From: Neoceratodus forsteri
Taxonomy: Eukaryota > Chordata > Ceratodontiformes > Ceratodontidae
Length of the DNA stretch: 64,000 nt
Assembly (NCBI GenBank): GCA_016271365.2
Contig: CM057451.1
Coordinates: 372,145,501-372,209,500 of the forward strand
Direction of reading: 5' to 3'
Shown here: piece after piece, positions 58,702-64,000 of the stretch
Layout: each line of letters starts with the position of its first letter
Position numbering within the stretch: position 1 is the stretch's first letter
The notes under the pieces: model-generated
What the model was told of the DNA's origin: nothing
Databases searched by the model: none
The model's input: only the letters and a program-made list of their open reading frames with translations
Program-made: the position numbers and the translations under genes

Positions 58702-59875
58702 CTAAAAAACAAACCCAAAATTAGGGTAAGCAATTGGTGGCAAAACCAATTACTGGTATGTACTAGTGTTACATGCTAAGACTCTGGTACTACAAATCTT
58801 AGTTGACTAGTCAAAATTCAAGGAGATGCAGGCCAGAAGAAAAAAATACTCCCCACAGTAATGGTGCTTCTTGTAACAGGTCTAATAGTGATTCATAGGA
58901 CTTGGCAATCATCTTATGTCTCACATGTTGCCCCAGAGATGGAATCTGGAATATGTAACCAGGTTCAAACTCTGTACTATAGTCACTAGCGGGGTACGAA
59001 TACCTTATTTTGAATAGCTGCTGAGCATTCATATTTGGTGGTCCCAATTATTCATTGTTTGTGCTTCCATTATTCAGCCACTGGAACTGGCTGTGAGACT
59101 ACAAGATCTCCTGAGACTTCCTGTCCAATCAGAGGCCGCTTTGGAAGCTCACCGAAGGCAGGTCATGTGACCCAGCACTCTCAAAAGCTTCACGCAAGGA
59201 AGACAGATGACTTGAGCTGCTGCAGAAAAAGAAAGCATTTCCATCCACTTGTTAAAACTAGACAAAGTTCAGAAATCGTGACTTTTTTGTTCCTTATCTA
59301 AATCCCAAGCTAGAGAGGATAATTTCTGTCCCTTTTTTGTGTGTTAACCTTCAGGATTTCTCAGGATAACTGCTAGGAGTGTTCTTTTTCCCTAAATACT
59401 AGGCCAGTTTCTACTCTGCAAGCAAGATTAGTCACAGCCCTGGTGCAAATCCTCCTTATTATGACATAATGATAACGATCTCATTAGTGGAGAAGTGTAG
59501 AAGCCACTCAGTCATCAGTTGCAATCTGCATAATGTCAAAAAACAATAGAACATTTCCAATATCAACTTCTTATTTTTTTTCCCCTTAAAACCACACATA
59601 TTAATCCCAACATTTCGCTGACAGGGTATGTTTAGGGGAGGGTTTTACTGTTGTGTCGTCATTTTACTATTCCTTTCTTACTTGTAATAATGTATCACAA
59701 AAATGAAGAAGGTTGGCTGCTTTTATTAGCTTTTTTTTTTTCTCTAAATACTTTCATTTCATTTTCAAGGCGGGCCTAAGGGAAAAGCCTCATAGAACAT
59801 TTTTTCTAAAGCGTCATGTTGGTCTCCTTGCAGTGATCACCAACCCACTAGGAGACCAATATGGCGCAGTCAAAA
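58702..59875. other. AGO1 intron, no recognised feature
   Basis: AT-rich sequence with short frames only. No earlier AGO1 exon or known repeat was identified. Confidence 0.5.
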
Positions 59876-59896
59876 TGTTTTAGTTGTGGCTGGCCC

Positions 59897-60339
59897 GCTG
59901 GCACAGAGGCATGGCAGCCGTGTGTGATGCTGATGACCCGGGTTCGGGAACGGATCCGGGTGTCGGAGGGCCAGCCAGGGGAATAGGATGGAGCATCCGC
60001 GGGGCTGCTCTCTACTCCTGGGGGAGGTGGGGAAGACTGTCCGATGCACTATGGACCCCAGCGAGGCCAGGAGTACCACAGCAGTCGGTGCAACACGCAC
60101 TGGGGCGGCAGATGTAGGCCAGTCATTCCACATCCCTGCTCCTAAGGGAATCATACTATAGAAAATGCCGCCCCCCACTGATGAGCCGGCTCCAGTACCT
60201 CCCTCTGGCCACGACAGTTCCACCACGGGCAGCCCCACTCAGGTGGGGGGGGCCTGCATGAGGAGGAAGGTTCCTGTAGTCAGGTGAGCCTGCTCACAAG
60301 TTAGGGGCCAGCAGGGAAAAGAATAATAATAAAAAAAAG
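59897..60339 (+). mobile_element. SINE-A copy 7
   Basis: A-box CTGGCACAGAGGCATGGCAG and B-box GATGACCCGGGTTCGGGAAC (about 59,933-59,952) are both well preserved. The body is GC-rich, the 3' part reads TTAGGGGCCAGCAGGGAAAA, and the tail is AATAATAATAAAAAAAA. An imperfect direct repeat flanks it (GTTTTAGTTGTGGCTGGCCC at about 59,877, GTTTTAGCTGTGTGGCTGAC at about 60,339). This copy has the best 5' head. Confidence 0.75.
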
Positions 60340-60344
60340 TTTTA

Positions 60345-61600
60345 GCTGTGTGGCTGACCCGAATGGCCAGGTTCAGGATTTATTTAAACTTTGGTAACTG
60401 GGAAAGGAACACTGAGCCAGGGCTTGATTACAGGTGCGACCTGGGGGAGGGGAAAAACAGTAAGCACAAGATACAAAGTGAATTTACATAATAAACCGGC
60501 ATATAATAGTACAGTCAGAGTACAAATTTGGAGTGCAGTTCTTAAATACAAAGATGCAAAACGAGTGCAAAAACAAGGGTATTATACAGTAAGGGAAAAT
60601 CTAAATACAGCCAGAGTACAAATTCAAGAGAGCAGTACATAGATAAAAACAGAACAAAATACAAATTTATGTAATTCAAAAACATGAACAAAGAAAGATA
60701 ATGCGCCTGAGTAGCTTAGAGTAGAATGAGCAGGGCTGGGCGGGCGCTGTGTGGTGTAACAAACCCCAAACTGAAGAAACTCCCTTTTGTCTCAATGACG
60801 GCTCATACAGCCTAAACAGGGTGCATCATTCTCTGTCTGATTACAAGGCAGGGTATATCCCCGTCTGTTTGACTGTACATCTGTATCTGATTACAGGGTA
60901 TAACCCTTATTTTCCAAAATTAAAACAGCCAGCTCTGTAGTGCTATAGTACCAGCCGTACTGCTAACTACTCCAATGAGCGGAGTTTCTGAATAGACCTT
61001 GGTCACTTGGGGGCCAGCAGGGACTGAGCAACCCCATGGATGGCTCTTCTCGGAAATGGGGCGAAGACAGTGCCCCCCCCACCTCCCCTGTGGGACTGCC
61101 GCAGTGCCCTAGCATAAGCTGGGTGCCTGGTGGTGGCTGCTGATTAAAGTGGATGTGCAAAAAGTGAAATGAAAGGATTTTAAAAGAACAATAAAAGCAG
61201 GCAACCCTTTTTATTTGTGAAATAAATAACTGCAAGCAAGAAAAGTAAAGCAAAATGATGAAAGCAGCAGAAACAGTACCCTAAACAAGTTGCAACTGCG
61301 AGAGCAACGTGGGAACTGGGAAGCAAGAAGATTCTGGGAAAGTCGTTTCTGTGGGCTTTATGCAAAAGCGGACTGGTGCTCTGTGTAGTGCACCCAGCTT
61401 CACAGTTACAAAGTCATAACATGAGAAGCATGTTATAGCACGCACTCAGTTCTGATTTACCTTGGGGCTATTATAGCTGTGCTTTTGTTCAGCATCCTAG
61501 CCGTTTCTAAGATACATGATGATAAACATATATTGAAACAACAAGAGAGATATCTGGTTCAGAAAAAGTTAACATTTAAAATATTATAATGAAGGTGCAT
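60345..61600. other. AGO1 intron, no gene recognised
   Basis: It contains GC-richer pieces around 61,000-61,140 (GGGGGCCAGCAGGGAC resembles the SINE-A 3' end) and AT-rich sequence. No exon or RNA gene was identified. Confidence 0.45.
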
Positions 61601-61695
61601 GCGTTCAACACTACAAGAAGGAAGCATGGGGGAAAACAAACAGGTTAACTTTATGAAGAAAAACAGTCAGCAAAAGCAGACTTCAGAGGCTATTT

Positions 61696-64000
61696 TTATT
61701 TTTGACGGTAATTATTTTTATAGGGGTAACTCATATTTGTACCCAAGTAATGGCAAGTTAAGTTTGACGAAAACAAGCCGCTGGAAGTGTTCAGGGTCTG
61801 GTGCTGAATGATGAGCCTCAACAAAGCACCAGCTGTGCTAAACATCCTCTTGGATTGCACACTTGTAGGGGGGCAACTGATGTATCTCATAGCCAGTTAT
61901 ACCAAGCAGAAATATAGAATTTGACAGCAGATAAGGACCGTTTGGTGCCCTCAGTCTGCCCATTTTCCCTACCTACTGTAATATCACAGACCCTACTTGA
62001 TCTCAGGCGTTTACCCTCCCCGTCCCACCAGCTAAGGTTCCCCAGTGCCTATCTCATGCATTCTTGAATTCCGTCAATTTTCCCCCAAAACCACCTCTGG
62101 GAGGCTATTCCATGCATCCACCACCCTTTCTGTGAAAAAGTATTTTCTCATGTTTCCCCTGAGTCTACCCCTCTCTAGTTTCATAGCATGACCCCTTGTT
62201 ATTGAACATCTTTTTCTCTGAAAAATGCTACCGTCTTGTACCTTATGTCTACTTATGATGTATCTGAAAGTCTAACATAGCCCCCCTCCCTCCTTTCCTC
62301 CACGGTGTACATACTGAGGTCTTTTAGTCTCTCCTCAAAGGGCTTTTGGTGCAGACCCTGCACCATTTTAATTGCCCTGCTCCGCCTGGGTCCTTCCGGC
62401 GATGCTGTCTCCAGAACTGGACACAGTACTCTAGATGAGGTCTCTCCAATAATTTGCACAGTGGTAGCACCATTTCTTTCCTTCTGCTGGTGAAACCCCT
62501 CCCTATACACCCTAGCCTCCCACTGGCTCTCCCCAGTGCCTTGTCACACTGTTTGGCCATCTTTAGGTCATCAGATACAATTACCCCCAGGTCTCTCTAC
62601 TGTTTGGTGGTAGCCAGTACCACTCCCCTCATCTTGTACTCTGCCCCTGGGTTCCTGTGCCCCAAGTGCATGATTTTGCACTTCTTTGCATTGAAATTTA
62701 GTTGCCATGCTCTTGATCGCTCCTCAAGCTTTCTTAGATCCCTTCATTACCTCCCCCCCCGAAGTGTCTAACAAACAAAATTTCCATCAGCAATTGCTTT
62801 CACAACATTTGCCCAATTATCTGTGACAAAATTACATGTAAATTGGTACCAACATGTCTGGAAAGAATGCCAGGATGTTTGGTGACATGTGGTCTTTCTC
62901 CATTAGCCTAACATTTAGCAGAGCAGATTTGGAGTGACTGCCAGGTTGTGGAGGGAAGAAGGGAGAGCCAATGACACAGGGAGAGGAGGAGGAATCCACA
63001 ACAGAAGACAAAGGGTTTTGCATACATCAGAGTGTTGTCAAGGACAGATATGAATGCATGGAGTTTGTACTGCTCCTGATATCTGAGGTGCAGTAGAAAA
63101 CTCCATCCACAGCCTCCATGAGTAGTGTGGCAACTGCCATCTCATACCCCTCGTATATCTCTGCCACCACAGTGCATAAAAATGTGGAACATGATGGGAG
63201 CTGGTACTGTGGCTGCAAGTGTTGCAGAAGTCTGCGAAAGCCAGTGTCTTTCACAAGTGAAAAGGGCTGCAGATCCAACACCATCATTTCACCTATGAAC
63301 TGTGTGATGTGTTGAGTTGCTGGATGGGATGACTGGTACTTAGCTCTGGCCTGGAATGCTTCCACTACTGGCAATGACCGTGTGGCTGGGGGGGGGTGTT
63401 CCATATGTACCAGATGGTGTGAACAGCAGGGGACTGGTGCTTAAGCGGAACTGCCTGGAGTGCATAGAGGACTCTTTGGTGTTCAGAGAGATGGAGTTTG
63501 CAGCATCAGGCGCGCACAGCATTTTTTTCCAGAGGCAGAGCGTTCTGTGGCATTGCAAGTGCCACCAGCACTGCTGCATGCATTACAACCACAAGATGAG
63601 TCTGATGGAACCACAAGCACAGACCCTGATGCTTTACCTTTAGGTGGTTCCCGAAGGAGGCAGTTGTTAAATTTGCCAGAGATTCCCCCTGCTGAGTGTT
63701 GTATTGTACACTGCCTTTCTGTTTTCTTTTAGTAACATGAAATGCAGCCATATCATGCTCTTACTGCTCTTGACACCACTCATGCAGCTAGTGTCACCAA
63801 TACAACCACCACTCTTTTGGCCCTCCACTACCTTTCTTTTTTGGACCTGCATCTGCCAGTTTTCGCCTAGAACCATTGGTGCCCTGCACCTGCTCTTCTT
63901 GGCTGTTCAGGCTGGGATCACGCATGTTAAAGTGCTGAAGGGTAGCTTGCTGAAATTTTTTTTTGTGGTGGTAGATCCATATCCTTCCTTCTCCTGCCAC
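61696..64000 (-). pseudogene. hAT-2 transposase (ZBED/Charlie-like)
   Basis: The BED finger shows SKSMIWLHFMLLKENRKAVY and FGNHLKVKHQ (zinc ligand pattern partly intact). The next part, ATQHITQFIGEMMVLDLQPF and SLVKDTGFRRLLQHLQPQYQ LPS, is the classic hAT segment after the zinc finger. Near 62,830-62,770, FVTDNWANVVKAIADGNFV carries a TDN..N catalytic-core motif. PPTSVQSKRMFSTAGALL at 61,875-61,820 is the C-terminal hAT dimerisation motif. Frameshifts and the missing centre make it inactive. Confidence 0.8.
61909..62765 (-). mobile_element. CR1-5: 3' fragment of CR1-like LINE inside hAT-2
   Basis: Frames 62,560-62,324 and 62,510-62,253 encode LGCIGRGFTSRRKEMVLPLC, LEYCVQFWRQH and MVQGLHQKPFEERLKDLSMY. 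The 3' end is at 61,909 (GCTGTCAAATTCTATATTTC in its own sense). It is more diverged than CR1-1 and CR1-2. Its 5' truncation point at about 62,765 sits next to a C-run (CCTCCCCCCCC). Confidence 0.85.

Larger units (their letters stand above)
61600..64000 (-). mobile_element. hAT-2: BED-finger hAT transposon, internally deleted, with CR1 inside
   Basis: On the minus strand: BED-type finger (about 63,790-63,640), N-terminal transposase part (63,404-63,027), first catalytic-core part (to 62,770), CR1-5, then the C-terminal dimerisation motif (61,890-61,696). The middle of the transposase is missing on both sides of CR1-5. Terminal inverted repeats were not seen, and the right end is outside the window. 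Confidence 0.75.

Noticed and set aside
58702..64000. Preceding AGO1 exon (end of PAZ and start of linker 2)
   Set aside because: No sequence encoding the expected EEISRL-type ending was seen. The exon is probably beyond the right edge.

Overview
This 64 kb window is vertebrate nuclear DNA: a stretch of the Argonaute gene AGO1 whose introns are packed with nested transposable elements. Five AGO1 exons lie on the minus strand, with coding order running from high to low coordinates: 58,701-58,579, 57,972-57,839, 46,508-46,324, 35,305-35,146 and 33,447-33,357. Their splice sites and phases join without a gap and cover the end of linker 2, the whole MID domain and the start of PIWI up to the first catalytic Asp. 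Everything else between and beyond these exons is intron. The repeat mix (tyrosine-recombinase DIRS retrotransposons, CR1-like LINEs, a Tx1/L1-type LINE, BED/hAT DNA transposons, a TTAA-flanked fold-back element, MIR-like and tRNA-type SINEs) points to a large, transposon-rich genome. An amphibian, possibly a caecilian, is my best guess. That is inference from repeat content, not proof.

Layout from left to right. 1-4,740 is a minus-strand DIRS element cut by the window edge (DIRS-A). 4,740-6,900 is the 5' part of a second DIRS (DIRS-B). 6,930-8,450 is a hAT transposase remnant (hAT-1) that is split by a complete DIRS (DIRS-C, 8,451-14,311). 14,490-16,060 is a 5'-truncated CR1. 16,066-24,521 is an older relative of DIRS-C (DIRS-D), split at 17,149-20,940 by an unclassified tandem repeat that is itself split by a CR1. 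24,500-33,300 holds SINEs, a decayed DIRS piece, an old LINE piece and plain intron. 33,357-35,305 carries two AGO1 exons with a CR1 fragment between them. 36,527-43,196 is another complete DIRS (DIRS-F) inside an AGO1 intron. 46,324-46,508 is an AGO1 exon. 47,345-53,935 is a CR1 split by an L1/Tx1 LINE at 48,035-51,949. 54,755-56,440 is a tRNA-type SINE carrying two further insertions. 57,839-58,701 carries two AGO1 exons. 61,600-64,000 is a second hAT (hAT-2) with a CR1 inside it.

The clearest structural result is the end architecture of DIRS-C and DIRS-F. Each has inverted terminal repeats plus an internal complementary region next to the recombinase-side repeat. One half of that region is complementary to the left tip and the other half to the right tip. 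This is the arrangement known from Dictyostelium DIRS-1, where it is thought to template the circle junction. All DIRS copies here lie in the AGO1 sense orientation. No element looks intact: every DIRS, LINE and hAT reading frame is interrupted.
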